From positions 186,001 through 250,000 of the forward strand of contig CAVXVN010000006.1 of NCBI GenBank assembly GCA_963765265.1: a stretch of 64,000 bases of DNA. Direction: 5' to 3'. Positions 47,181 through 56,959 of this stretch are shown here, piece after piece. The notes under the pieces are model-generated. The model was not told where the DNA came from. It ran no database searches and saw nothing but the letters and a program-made list of their open reading frames with translations. This DNA comes from Bacillus_BD sp963765265. GTDB lineage: Bacteria; Bacillota; Bacilli; Bacillales; Cytobacillaceae. Within the stretch, counting starts at the first letter, position 1; every line of letters begins with the position of its first letter. Made by a program: the position numbers and the translations under genes.

Positions 47181-47935
47181 TCCTGATCACCTTGAATAAG
47201 ATTTGGTTGAAGTTCAATAATAATAAGTGTGATATTATCCTCGCCACCATGGTCGTTTGCAAGATTAATTAATGATGTTGTTTTTTCATCGATCGTTCTT
47301 TCATTTTTCAACGTATCGATGAATTCTTCTTTTGATACTTTATTGGATAAACCATCTGAACAAAGGAGAAGAATATCACCTTTATCAAACATCATCGTTC
47401 GAATATCCATTGAAACAGAAGACTCTGTGCCCAAAGCTCTTAGTAATACATTTTTACGAGGGTGATTTTCAGCATCTTCTAATGTGATTTCTCCTGAACG
47501 GACAAGTTCATGAACAAGAGAATGATCTTCCGTAATTTGAGAAAATCCATTTCTATTTAAAATATAGCAGCGACTGTCTCCAATATGAGCTACGGTTAAG
47601 AATGAATCTGTAAGGATAACTGCTACTATGGTTGTTCCCATTCCTTCACATTCTGCATGCTTCTTTGAATGGTCAAAAAGGATTTTATTAACATGATCGA
47701 TATATAGTTTAAGCCAATTTTCAGCTTGTTCTGCTGTTTCAATTTCCTTTGTTTCTTCCCAAAATTCCTTGAGTTTTAGAACCGTCATTTCGCTTGCAAC
47801 ATCACCTGCACGATGACCTCCCATACCATCCGCTACAATCGCTAAGCTTTGATTTGCTTGATTTTGGAATATTCCCCCGTTATCCTCATTATGTAGACGA
47901 ATTTTCCCTTTATCTGTCCTAAAAACAGCCCTCAT
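47177..47935 (-). CDS. prpC: PP2C-type protein phosphatase PrpC
   Basis: 252 residues. Metal-binding motifs DKGKIRLHNED, VADGMGGHRAGDVAS, VAHIGDSRCYI, LCSDGLSN and GGEDNITLIIIE are all present. It reverses PrkC phosphorylation, the kinase being the next coupled gene. Complete. Only 172 bases separate it from rsmB; rlmN, which sits here in Bacillus subtilis, is absent. Confidence 0.97.
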   Translation of the reverse strand: MRAVFRTDKGKIRLHNEDNGGIFQNQANQSLAIVADGMGGHRAGDVASEMTVLKLKEFWEETKEIETAEQAENWLKLYIDHVNKILFDHSKKHAECEGMGTTIVAVILTDSFLTVAHIGDSRCYILNRNGFSQITEDHSLVHELVRSGEITLEDAENHPRKNVLLRALGTESSVSMDIRTMMFDKGDILLLCSDGLSNKVSKEEFIDTLKNERTIDEKTTSLINLANDHGGEDNITLIIIELQPNLIQGDQE

Positions 47936-48107
47936 TCTTTCACCTCTTCTTTTCGCTTCCTTATTTAGGATGCTTTCACATGCTGGTTTCGATATAAGAA
48001 TTTGGTTCTCTTAACATTTTTACTTCCATGAATGAATTTATTTACTTATTTATACTACTGTTACTATTTAGACTAAATAAAAACAATCATAGAAGTTCTA
48101 AGTTGTA

Positions 48108-49454
48108 CTATTTTTTTCTCAAACAGGCAATATAAAATCCATCTGAATTAAAATATTGCGGTAAAATTTGCACTTCGCCATTTTTGACTAAAGGACGAAT
48201 TTTTTCAGGCACTCTATTGATGAATGCATCATCAAATTCATATTCAGAATGTTTTTGTAAAAAGTCAACCACTACGTTCTGATTTTCTTCTTGATCTATT
48301 GTGCATGTACTATACACAAGAATACCATTTTTTCTCAATAAAGTGGATACCGATTCTAGCAACGTTTTTTGAACATTTTGTAACTGTAATAGATCCTCTT
48401 CTTTTTTTGTATATTTCATATCTGGTTTTCTTCTCATTACACCTAATCCTGAGCAAGGTGCATCTAATAAAATTCGATCAAATGACTCTTTTTCAAAAAA
48501 GTCTAGTGCATTGCGACTGTCGAGTACTTTCGTTTGAATATTTGAAAGTCCAAGTCTTGAAGCATTTTGACGTATGAGCTTTACTTTATGTTCATGCAGG
48601 TCGAGGGAAATGACTTCTCCAGTTCCATTCAACTTTTCTGCAATATGGGTTGATTTTCCACCTGGCGCAGCACATGCATCAAGAACATGGTTATTTTCAC
48701 TAACACCGAGTGCGAGAGCAACAATCATGGAACTCTCATCCTGAATCGTTAATAGACCATTTTTAAAAGCATTAGAATGAGCTAGATTTCCTTTCATACA
48801 AAGTATAGCTTCTGGAACAACTGTGCTTGCTTCTACTTCAAACCCTTCTCCTCTAAGAATTTCAAGACATTCTTCACGATTCGTTTTTGTTTTATTCACA
48901 CGCCCCGTCATCATTGGAGGTGTTAAATTCAACTCACACATGACCGTTGTTTCTTCAACTCCAAATTGGTCAACCCATCGTTTCACAAGCCATAGCGGAT
49001 GGCTTGTCCGAATAGACAATCTTTCCAAAGGATTCTCTATTTCTTCGAAAGAAGGGAGTCCCTCTCGTTGAATGCTACGGAGGACACCGTTTACAAGACC
49101 TGAAATTCCTTTATGTCCCAACCTTTTGGCAATCTCAACTGCTTCAAAAATAGCCGCTCGATCCGGAATTTTATCCAAATACACCATTTGGTATATGGTT
49201 AATCTTAATAATTGACGAACCCAACTTTCCATTTTTTTGTTTTTCGTTAAAAAAGGAGACAGAAAATAATCAAGTGTCATTTTCCTTTGCAAAGTTCCAT
49301 ATGTAAGCTCAGTTAACAAGCCGATATCTTTCTTATCAATTTCATTTTTATTAATGGCATTGTTCAACAGCAAATTGCTATAGGACTGATTTTTTTCAAT
49401 CGTTTCTAGTATTTCAAGTGCTGTTTCTCGAACGTTTTTTCGTTTATTTTTCAT
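48108..49454 (-). CDS. rsmB: 16S rRNA (cytosine-967-C5)-methyltransferase RsmB
   Basis: 448 residues: N-terminal NusB-like RNA-binding domain (about 1-135) and a SAM methyltransferase domain with VLDACAAPGGKSTHIAEKL, DAPCSGLGVMRRKPD and VYSTCTIDQEENQNV, the two Cys of the C5-cytosine mechanism. Overlaps the fmt stop by 11 bases. Complete. Confidence 0.96.
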   Translation of the reverse strand: MKNKRKNVRETALEILETIEKNQSYSNLLLNNAINKNEIDKKDIGLLTELTYGTLQRKMTLDYFLSPFLTKNKKMESWVRQLLRLTIYQMVYLDKIPDRAAIFEAVEIAKRLGHKGISGLVNGVLRSIQREGLPSFEEIENPLERLSIRTSHPLWLVKRWVDQFGVEETTVMCELNLTPPMMTGRVNKTKTNREECLEILRGEGFEVEASTVVPEAILCMKGNLAHSNAFKNGLLTIQDESSMIVALALGVSENNHVLDACAAPGGKSTHIAEKLNGTGEVISLDLHEHKVKLIRQNASRLGLSNIQTKVLDSRNALDFFEKESFDRILLDAPCSGLGVMRRKPDMKYTKKEEDLLQLQNVQKTLLESVSTLLRKNGILVYSTCTIDQEENQNVVVDFLQKHSEYEFDDAFINRVPEKIRPLVKNGEVQILPQYFNSDGFYIACLRKK

Positions 49455-50400
49455 GATGATCCCCTAATCGAATTCCTTTTGTTAAATGAGCTCCGGCACC
49501 TCTTAAAAATTGTTCCGCACTCATTCTTTTTTTGCCTGATGGCTGTAGTTCCAATATTTTTATAGCTGTGTCATTGCCAGTTGCAATGGTAAAACCATCA
49601 TTTTCGATTTCTAGAATGGTTCCAGGTGCTTCTTTTTGTATAAATGGAAGTTTTAAAGCTTGCCAAATTTTTAATACAGCACCATCCATTGTTGTATAGG
49701 CGACAGGCCATGGACAAAGTCCTCGAATATGGTTGTAAATGTCTTCTCCTGCTTGTGTCCAATCGATTTTTTCTTGTTCTCTTTTTATGTTTGATGCAAA
49801 AGTGGCAACTTCATCCTTTTGCTTTCTAGGTGATAACTCTCCCTCTAATAATTTTGGAAGTGTATCAGATAAGAGCTTTGCACCTGCTAAGCTAAGCTTT
49901 TCATGCATCGTACCAACGTTATCATTTTCCAAAATAGGTACTTCCACTTGGGTTAAAATATCTCCTGCATCCAACTTTTCAGCCATGTACATGATCGTTA
50001 CCCCAGTTTTTTCTTTGCCTTGAATAATAGCATAATGAATCGGTGCACCTCCACGTAATTCTGGAAGTAGTGAGGCATGAACATTGATACAGCCAAAACG
50101 TGGGGCATCAAGCAGCACATTAGGCAGTATTTGTCCAAAGGCTGCAGTCACGATTAAATCAGGATTCAACTTCAAAATAGGGGTTAATTCATCCTGCCTA
50201 CTAATTTTTTCTGGTTGGTATACTGGAATTCCTTGTTTAACAGCTTCTACTTTTACCGGAGGAGGTGTCAATACTCTTTTTCTACCTACTGGCCGATCAG
50301 GCTGTGTCACAACAGCAATCACTTCATAGCCATCTGCAATCATTTGTCTTAAAATTGGGACTGAAAAATCTGGCGTTCCCATAAATACGATTTTTGTCAT
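49444..50400 (-). CDS. fmt: Methionyl-tRNA formyltransferase
   Basis: 318 residues. MTKIVFMGTPDFSVPILRQM, the formyl-transfer centre INVHASLLPELRGGAPIHYA, and DAGDILTQVEVPI are characteristic. It formylates initiator Met-tRNA using 10-formyl-tetrahydrofolate. Its start overlaps the def stop by 4 bases. Complete. Confidence 0.97.
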   Translation of the reverse strand: MTKIVFMGTPDFSVPILRQMIADGYEVIAVVTQPDRPVGRKRVLTPPPVKVEAVKQGIPVYQPEKISRQDELTPILKLNPDLIVTAAFGQILPNVLLDAPRFGCINVHASLLPELRGGAPIHYAIIQGKEKTGVTIMYMAEKLDAGDILTQVEVPILENDNVGTMHEKLSLAGAKLLSDTLPKLLEGELSPRKQKDEVATFASNIKREQEKIDWTQAGEDIYNHIRGLCPWPVAYTTMDGAVLKIWQALKLPFIQKEAPGTILEIENDGFTIATGNDTAIKILELQPSGKKRMSAEQFLRGAGAHLTKGIRLGDHHEK

Positions 50401-50882
50401 TCACTCTCCAACTCCTGTAATTCATTTTCTTCTACATATCTTAATACCTTTGACGTAAATAAAATACCATGCAAATGGTCAATCTCATGTTGAATGGCCC
50501 GAGCAAGATAGTCCTCAGCTTCAAAAGTAAATGTTTTTCCTTTACGGTCTTGCGCCTTCACTTTCACATAAAAAGGACGTGACACTTCTCCAAACAATCC
50601 TGGGAAACTTAAACAACCTTCCACTCCTGTTTGTTCACCTTTCGTTTCAAGGATTTCAGGATTAATCATTTCAATGGTTCCTGATGTCTCATCAATCTCT
50701 ACAATCGCAATCTGTTCATCTACACCGACTTGTGGTGCAGCAAGACCCACTCCATCAAACTCGATCATCGTATCATACATATCATTTAACAATTTTTTCA
50801 ATTTATTATTAAAGACTGTCACCGGTCTACACGGTTTTTCCAATATTTCATCTGGATACATGACAATTTTCTTTACTGCCAA
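50397..50882 (-). CDS. def: Peptide deformylase
   Basis: 161 residues. The three metal/active-site motifs GVGLAAPQVG (about residues 44-53), EGCLSFPG (about 92-99) and QHEIDHLHGILF (about 134-145) are intact. It removes the N-formyl group added through Fmt. Short def, of the type 1 kind found with fmt in Bacillus. Complete. Confidence 0.97.
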   Translation of the reverse strand: MAVKKIVMYPDEILEKPCRPVTVFNNKLKKLLNDMYDTMIEFDGVGLAAPQVGVDEQIAIVEIDETSGTIEMINPEILETKGEQTGVEGCLSFPGLFGEVSRPFYVKVKAQDRKGKTFTFEAEDYLARAIQHEIDHLHGILFTSKVLRYVEENELQELESE

Positions 50883-50960
50883 AATAGTTCCTCCCTCTAA
50901 TTTATTCCTAGTTTTTCCTAAATTACCAAATCATAACATTTTTATTATAAAGTTTCCTAA

Positions 50961-53373
50961 TCACATAAGCATAAAAGGATTCGTATCAATTGAAACTTGT
51001 AATCCTGTTTTATGAGCATCATTTTGATAATGATCTAGGATCGCTTTTAAAGTCTCTGTTAATTTCGGCTCCCGTTTATATTTTATTATACATTGATACC
51101 GGAATTTATTATTAATTCTTGGAATCGGAGAAGCAACTGGTCCGAGCACGAACGCTTTCGGAGATAGTCGTGAAGCAATAAATTTTGTGATTTTCTCTGT
51201 CACGTCGACAACCTTCAAGAGGTCTTCATGATGAACCGTAATAAGTGCAATATAATAAAAAGGTGGATATTTATGCGTTTTTCGAATCATCATTTCTTGT
51301 TGGTAAAATCGATCAAAGTCCTGTTCACCCGCAAGCTCAATACTATAATGCTCAGGTGAATAGGTCTGAATAACGACTTCACCGGCAAGTTCATGTCTTC
51401 CTGCTCGTCCACTCACTTGTGTTAACAGTTGAAACGTTTTTTCCGAAGATCGAAAATCTGGTAAATGAAGCATCGTATCAGCTGACAAAACACCCACTAA
51501 TGTTATGTTCGGAAAATCAAGTCCTTTAGCAATCATTTGTGTTCCGAGTAAAATATCTGCATGTCCTTCATGAAATTCAGTTAAAAGCTTCTCATGAGAG
51601 CCTTTTCTTGAAGTAGTATCTACATCCATGCGAATCACTTTCGCTTCAGGAAAAATTTTTCCAAGTTCTTCTTCTACCTTTTGTGTTCCTGTTCCAAAAT
51701 AACGGATGTGATCACTCGTGCATTCTGGACAAGTGGTAGGAACAACTGATTCATAACCGCAATAATGGCACTTCATTTGCTGATTGTAACGATGGTAGGT
51801 TAAAGAAATATCACAATTTGGACATTGAACCACATATCCACAATCACGGCACATAACAAAGGAAGAATGACCCCTTTTATTCAAAAATAAGACCGTCTGT
51901 TCCTTTTTTATCAATCGATCTTGTAGTTTTTCAAATAGTTCCCGTGAAAACATGGAACGATTCCCTTCTCGTAACTCTTCCCTCATATCCACAATCTTTA
52001 CGGAAGGCAAATCCCGATCATTCATCCGTTTGGATAAAGTTAAGAGATGATATACCCCTTTTTCTGCACGAGCAAACGATTCTAAAGAAGGTGTAGCACT
52101 CCCCAGCACAACTGGACATTGATGTTTTTTTGCTCGTTCAATCGCAACATCACGTGCGTGATATCTAGGATTATCTTCTTGCTTATAACTCGTTTCATGC
52201 TCTTCGTCAATAATAATGATTCCTAAATTTTCAAAAGGAGCAAATACAGCTGAACGCGCACCTACAACAACCTTAACTTCTTTTCGCTGGATTTTTCTCC
52301 ACTCGTCGTATTTTTCACCAACAGATAATCCACTATGAAGTACGGCCACTTGATCTCCAAATCTTCCTTTAAAGCGATTTACCATTTGTGGAGTAAGCGA
52401 AATTTCTGGGACAAGAACAATTCCTTCTCGTCCATCCTCCAGTACCCTTTGAATCGATTGCAGATAAATTTCCGTTTTTCCACTGCCAGTGACCCCATAT
52501 AATAGAAATACTTCATGTTCCTTTAAAGAGAGTGCGGTTAATATTGGTTTAATGGCTGTCGATTGCTCTCCCGTTAATTGAAGCGGTTCTGTCTTCTTAA
52601 TTAAACGGTTCGCATAAGGATCTCGGTATACTTCTTTTTTCGTTTCAGATAGAATACCCTTTTCCATTAATCCTTTAATGACAGCACTTGAAACACCAAG
52701 TTCAGTGAGTAATTTACTTCGTTCAATGGGTTCAGGATGGTCAATGAAATAATCGATCACTTTCTTTTGTTTTATACTTCGATTAAGACTTTCTTTAATA
52801 ACTCGTAATTCATCTATTGAAATAAGTGGGGAAATTTGCTTTGTTTGTTTCTTTTTTATTCGTTCCTTTACTTCATACAATACTTCTAGAATTCCACTTG
52901 ATACTTCCTTTTGAAATTGGGAAAGATGACCTGTTTCAAGAACTTCCTCCCATTTAAGCAAATCCTTTTCACGAAAAAAATCCTGAATCCCTTCAGGTAA
53001 AACTTTTAACTTTGCACGATCCTTTAACCTTATCTTTTTCTCATACTTAGCTTTTAAAGCGGGGGGCAGCATAACTTGAAAAGCAGAAATCTTATAACAT
53101 AATGTTTGCTCTGTTAACCAGTCGGAAAGATTGAGTAGTTCCTCATTTAATACTGGTTCTATATCCATCGGTTCAATTATATTTCGCAGCTTGGCAAACT
53201 GTGAATCCGCAACAATACCAATAACAAACCCTTGCACCTTACGTGGTCCAAAAGGTACAATCACACGCATTCCCTGTTTAATAACCTCTTGTAAATGTAT
53301 CGGGAATTCGATAATCATAGGGTCTATCGGTTTGCTTCGCTTGCACATCAACAATAACTTGTGCAACGGTCAT
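50961..53373 (-). CDS. priA: Primosomal replication restart helicase PriA (frame broken near the N-terminus)
   Basis: True start at ATG 53373 (MTVAQVIVDVQAKQTDRPYD), overlapping the coaBC stop by 4 bases. The frame breaks after YRIPDT and resumes as LQEVIKQGMRVIVPFGPRKV if one base of a TTT run near 53293-53295 is removed, giving 803 residues. Helicase motifs GVTGSGKTEIYL and IIIDEEHETSYK, and a zinc-binding insert with eight Cys (CRDCGYVVQCPNC, CHYCG, CPEC). It reloads the replisome on repaired forks. Confidence 0.95.
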
Positions 53374-54584
53374 TGATGGTTCCCTTTCAAAAAGTTGATG
53401 GCTTCTTCCAATATTTTTACTGCCACTTCATTTTTGGTCAACTTCGGCAAGCCTCTCGATGTACCATCCTTTTTATAAAACGTCACAATATTTGTATCCG
53501 TGCCAAAACCAGCTCCATCTTGATGCAAATTGTTTGCAACAATCATATCTGCATTCTTTGTCCTAAGTTTTTTTTGAGCATATTCTTCAATATGATCGGT
53601 TTCTGCTGCAAAACCAATTAGAATTTGTTTTTCCTTTTTTTGTCCAAGGTCGAGCAGAATGTCCTTCGTTCTTTCTAACTCAATTACTTGTTCTCCAGGC
53701 TGCTTTTTAATTTTATGGTCAACATAAGATTTTGGTCGATAGTCGGCTACTGCAGCCGATTTTATGACAATATCAGCTTCAGCAAAGTTACTCATGACGG
53801 AATTATACATTTCTTGTGCGCTTTCAACCATGATCAACTCCACACCATGTGGCGGTGTGATTGCGACTGGTCCAGATATTAAAATGACTTTTGCACCTGC
53901 CTTTTGGGCCTCCTGTGCAATCGCATAACCCATTTTTCCAGTTGAATGGTTTGAAATATAACGAACTGGATCAATTTTTTCTCTAGTTGGTCCAGCAGTA
54001 ATCATGATCGTTTTACCCACTAAATTTAACTTTACAACAGACTTATTAAAATAATCACTTATTTTTTCTACAATCGTTTCAGGCTCTTCTAATCTACCTT
54101 TTCCAACATATCCACAAGCTAAATAACCCTCACCAGGTTCAATAAAAGCATAGCCAAATCCCTTCAATGTTTCTATATTTCTTTGTACGGCTGGATGTTC
54201 ATACATATGAACATTCATTGCTGGTGCAATCCAAACAGGTGAAGTTGCCGCCAAAAGAGTCGACGTAATCATATTATCTGCAATCCCATTAGCTATTTTG
54301 CCAATGACATTCGCAGTTGCTGGGGCTACTAATATTAAATCTGCCCAATCCGCCAAATCAATGTGAGCGATTTTTTTTGAATCTTTTTCCTCAAACGTAT
54401 TTGTATACACTTCATTACGAGATAATGCTTGAAAAGTCAGGGGTGTAACAAACTCTGTTGCTGCATTGCTTAGAATCACACGTACATTTGCTCCTGCTTG
54501 AATAAGCTTGCTTGTTAATGCAGCTGCTTTATAGACAGCAATCCCACCCGTTACACATAATAGAATCTTTTTACCATCTAACAT
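53370..54584 (-). CDS. coaBC: Bifunctional phosphopantothenoylcysteine decarboxylase/synthetase CoaBC
   Basis: 404 residues. CoaC flavoprotein domain (about 1-180) with GGIAVYKAAALTSKLIQAGA, catalytic His in IAHIDLADWADL, the PAMNVHMYEHPAVQRN clamp and Cys in YLACGYVGKGRL. CoaB domain (about 190-400) with TAGPTREKIDPVRYISNHST. It carries out two steps from 4'-phosphopantothenate to coenzyme A. Complete. Confidence 0.96.
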   Translation of the reverse strand: MLDGKKILLCVTGGIAVYKAAALTSKLIQAGANVRVILSNAATEFVTPLTFQALSRNEVYTNTFEEKDSKKIAHIDLADWADLILVAPATANVIGKIANGIADNMITSTLLAATSPVWIAPAMNVHMYEHPAVQRNIETLKGFGYAFIEPGEGYLACGYVGKGRLEEPETIVEKISDYFNKSVVKLNLVGKTIMITAGPTREKIDPVRYISNHSTGKMGYAIAQEAQKAGAKVILISGPVAITPPHGVELIMVESAQEMYNSVMSNFAEADIVIKSAAVADYRPKSYVDHKIKKQPGEQVIELERTKDILLDLGQKKEKQILIGFAAETDHIEEYAQKKLRTKNADMIVANNLHQDGAGFGTDTNIVTFYKKDGTSRGLPKLTKNEVAVKILEEAINFLKGNHQ

Positions 54585-54682
54585 AAATTTTTACCTCCCA
54601 TTACCATCTTGAATATATTTATTTTCACGATGTAAAAACATTATATATCATCAGAATCTAACAAAAAAGTGTGATCATTTGT

Positions 54683-54716
54683 AAAAAGAAAAGGGTCTGA
54701 CTCGGTCAGCCCTTTA
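54683..54716 (-). terminator. Intrinsic terminator after rpoZ
   Basis: AAAGGG-CTGAC and GTCAG-A-CCCTTT form an 11-bp stem with a 3-base loop and one bulged A on the minus strand, followed by TCTTTTT. It separates gmk-rpoZ from coaBC. Confidence 0.85.
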
Positions 54717-54722
54717 GCTTTA

Positions 54723-54947
54723 TTATTCATATCTAGAACTAAGATCTGTTCGATCCGATAAACGATAAAATAATTTATCTGAATCAATTTCTTCCAGGGC
54801 TTTGCCTACACTTTTGTGTGAAACGTAATGGTTCATATATGGCGCTGCACCTAATTGCATTTGTCGAGCACGTTTAGCCGCAACCGATACCAAGGAATAC
54901 TTACTATCAATTTTTGTTAACAATGAATCAATCGATGGAATTAACAT
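54723..54947 (-). CDS. rpoZ: DNA-directed RNA polymerase omega subunit
   Basis: 74 residues. MLIPSIDSLLTKIDSKYSLV, AAKRARQMQ and KSVGKALEEIDSDKLF match omega, which latches the beta-prime subunit. It starts immediately after the gmk stop codon. Complete. Confidence 0.95.
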   Translation of the reverse strand: MLIPSIDSLLTKIDSKYSLVSVAAKRARQMQLGAAPYMNHYVSHKSVGKALEEIDSDKLFYRLSDRTDLSSRYE

Positions 54948-55562
54948 TCATTTTACCTCCAGCATTTTTAAATATTTAGGTTCTACACGTTCTCTGCGGC
55001 AATGTTCCGCCACTACAATCGCTTTTATCCGTTCACAAGCAAGATCAATTTGATCATTTTCTACAACATAATCATACAAATTCATCATTTCAATTTCTTC
55101 TTTTGCTACATTTAAACGATTATTAATCATTTCTTCTGTTTCTGTTCCTCTTGTTTCAATTCTATTTTTCAATTCTGAAAGACTAGGCGGCATAAGGAAG
55201 ATAAATAGACCCTCGGGAAACTTTTTTCTTATTTGACGGGCGCCTTGGACTTCAATTTCAAGGAAAACATCTTTTCCTTTATCTAATGTTTCACGTACAT
55301 AATCAACAGGTGTCCCATAATAATTCCCAACAAACTCAGCATATTCTAATAACTTTTCTTCTGCAATAAGCTGTTCAAATTCTTCTCTTGACTTAAAGAA
55401 ATAATCCACTCCATCGACTTCACCTTCACGAGGATTTCTCGTGGTCATCGAAATCGAATATTCAAATGACGTATTAGAATGAGAAAAAATCTCTTTTCTA
55501 ACTGTTCCTTTGCCTACACCTGAAGGCCCGGATAATACGATTAATAAACCTTTTTCTTGCAT
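54948..55562 (-). CDS. gmk: Guanylate kinase
   Basis: 204 residues. P-loop LSGPSGVGKGTVRKEI at about residues 10-25, GMP-binding SISMTTRNPREGEVDGVDYFF at about 36-56, shown here as family landmarks. It phosphorylates GMP to GDP and is a target of (p)ppGpp in Bacillus. It starts 9 bases after remA. Complete. Confidence 0.97.
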   Translation of the reverse strand: MQEKGLLIVLSGPSGVGKGTVRKEIFSHSNTSFEYSISMTTRNPREGEVDGVDYFFKSREEFEQLIAEEKLLEYAEFVGNYYGTPVDYVRETLDKGKDVFLEIEVQGARQIRKKFPEGLFIFLMPPSLSELKNRIETRGTETEEMINNRLNVAKEEIEMMNLYDYVVENDQIDLACERIKAIVVAEHCRRERVEPKYLKMLEVK

Positions 55563-55571
55563 AAATGGGTC

Positions 55572-55832
55572 CTACCCTTCATCCAATATTTCATCACGAT
55601 CATTTAATCGATGTGCAACTGTTTCCGGCTGCACGGCACTTAAAATCACATGATCACTATCCATTACAATTACAGCACGTGTTCTTCTCCCATAAGTGGC
55701 ATCTATTAAAGAACCGCGATCGCGTGCATCCTGAATGATTCTTTTGATGGGTGCTGATTCAGGACTCACAATCGAAATAATACGATTGGCAGAAACAATA
55801 TTGCCAAAACCGATATTAATCAGTTTGATCAC
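55572..55832 (-). CDS. remA: Extracellular matrix gene regulator RemA
   Basis: 86 residues. MIKLINIGFGNIVSANRIIS, GSLIDATYGRRTRAVIVMD and SDHVILSAVQPETVAHR are nearly invariant in the family. RemA is a ring-forming DNA-binding activator of biofilm-matrix and osmoprotection genes in Bacillus subtilis. Conserved order yicC-like, remA, gmk, rpoZ. Complete. Confidence 0.96.
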   Translation of the reverse strand: MIKLINIGFGNIVSANRIISIVSPESAPIKRIIQDARDRGSLIDATYGRRTRAVIVMDSDHVILSAVQPETVAHRLNDRDEILDEG

Positions 55833-55894
55833 TTGGTGTTCCTCCTATCATCCGTAAATTAGTTTCACCCTGACATACGTTTTCTAAACGGAGT

Positions 55895-56785
55895 CTATTC
55901 AATGTTTTGCACTTGCTCCTTCAACTTTTCAAGGATGCTTTTCATTTCAACGACTTCTTTCGCGATCTCAGAATCATTTGCTTTCGAACCTATGGTATTC
56001 ACTTCCCTATTCATTTCTTGTAAAAGAAAATCGAGCTTTCGACCAATCGGTTCTAACATGGTAAGAATGTGATCAAATTGTTTAATATGGCTTTTCAGTC
56101 TTATTAATTCTTCATTTATATCAGCTTTATCAGCAAAAACAGCTACTTCAGTTAATATACGTGCTTCATCCACTTGATCACCTACAAATTCATGAACCTT
56201 TTTTAGTAATTTATCTTTGTACATTGAAACCACATTCGGTGCCAACTTTTCTAATTTGATTACTAAATGATGTAATGTATGTAGATGTAAGCTTACATCC
56301 TTTTCAAGTGCATTTCCTTCCATTTCGCGCATTTGTTTGACTTGAAGTGCCGCTTCATTAACAGCTTCTAAAACAATTTGATCAAGTTCTTCATTCCCGT
56401 TCTCTTCTTCTACAATATAAAGGATATCTTCCCTAGTTAATAAATCATTTAAAGATAATCCATGTTCAAGCGCATATTTCTTTTTTATCATGCCAATTGA
56501 TTGAATATAATGGTCGAGCAAGTTCCAATCAACCAACACCTTTTGATTTACGATACCTTCACCTTCAACCGTAACAAAAACTTCGATTCTTCCTCTATGT
56601 ATAGTTGCGCCTAATTTCTTTTTAATCCTATCTTCAATATGATTAAATTGACGAGGCATGCGAATATAAAATTCTGAGAAACGGTGGTTAACAGTTTTTA
56701 CTTCTACAGAAATAGAATAAGAGTCAGTTACCTTTTTACTTCTTCCAAAACCTGTCATACTAACAACCATTTTTACCACATCCAT
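55895..56785 (-). CDS. yloC: YicC/YloC family endoribonuclease
   Basis: 296 residues (ATG 56785 behind GGGAG; the family-typical MVVSMTGFGRSK begins at 56770 and may be the true start). VEVKTVNHRFSEFYIRMPRQ at about 30-50 and the C-terminal block LDFLLQEMNREVNTIGSKAN are family signatures. Members are RNases with a role in RNA decay. It lies upstream of remA as in Bacillus subtilis. Confidence 0.92.
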   Translation of the reverse strand: MDVVKMVVSMTGFGRSKKVTDSYSISVEVKTVNHRFSEFYIRMPRQFNHIEDRIKKKLGATIHRGRIEVFVTVEGEGIVNQKVLVDWNLLDHYIQSIGMIKKKYALEHGLSLNDLLTREDILYIVEEENGNEELDQIVLEAVNEAALQVKQMREMEGNALEKDVSLHLHTLHHLVIKLEKLAPNVVSMYKDKLLKKVHEFVGDQVDEARILTEVAVFADKADINEELIRLKSHIKQFDHILTMLEPIGRKLDFLLQEMNREVNTIGSKANDSEIAKEVVEMKSILEKLKEQVQNIE

Positions 56786-56862
56786 TCTGCTCCCATGTCA
56801 TAACCATTCATTTAGGAGACATGATCGATCATGCTAGTTTCTTTATTATAACGTATAACGCT

Positions 56863-56890
56863 CATTTTTAGGACATTTGTTCTAAAAATG
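56863..56890. repeat. Long palindrome between the Ca-ATPase gene and yloC
   Basis: CATTTTTAG-GACA, two bases, TGTT-CTAAAAATG: 13 bp of pairing with one G-T wobble around a 2-base centre. It lies about 75 bases upstream of yloC. A tight centre favours a dimeric repressor site over an RNA hairpin, but neither is proven. Confidence 0.45.
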
Positions 56891-56911
56891 AAATCACATT
56901 CTAAAAACGCA

Positions 56912-56941
56912 AGAAAAGGTAATAGAGAAACTCTACTACCT
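56912..56941 (-). terminator. Intrinsic terminator of the P-type ATPase gene
   Basis: AGGTAGTAGAG and CTCTATTACCT pair over 11 bp (one G-U) with a 3-base loop on the minus strand, followed by TTTTCTTG. It is 18 bases past the stop codon. Confidence 0.85.
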
Positions 56942-56959
56942 AAGGAATTATACCATACT

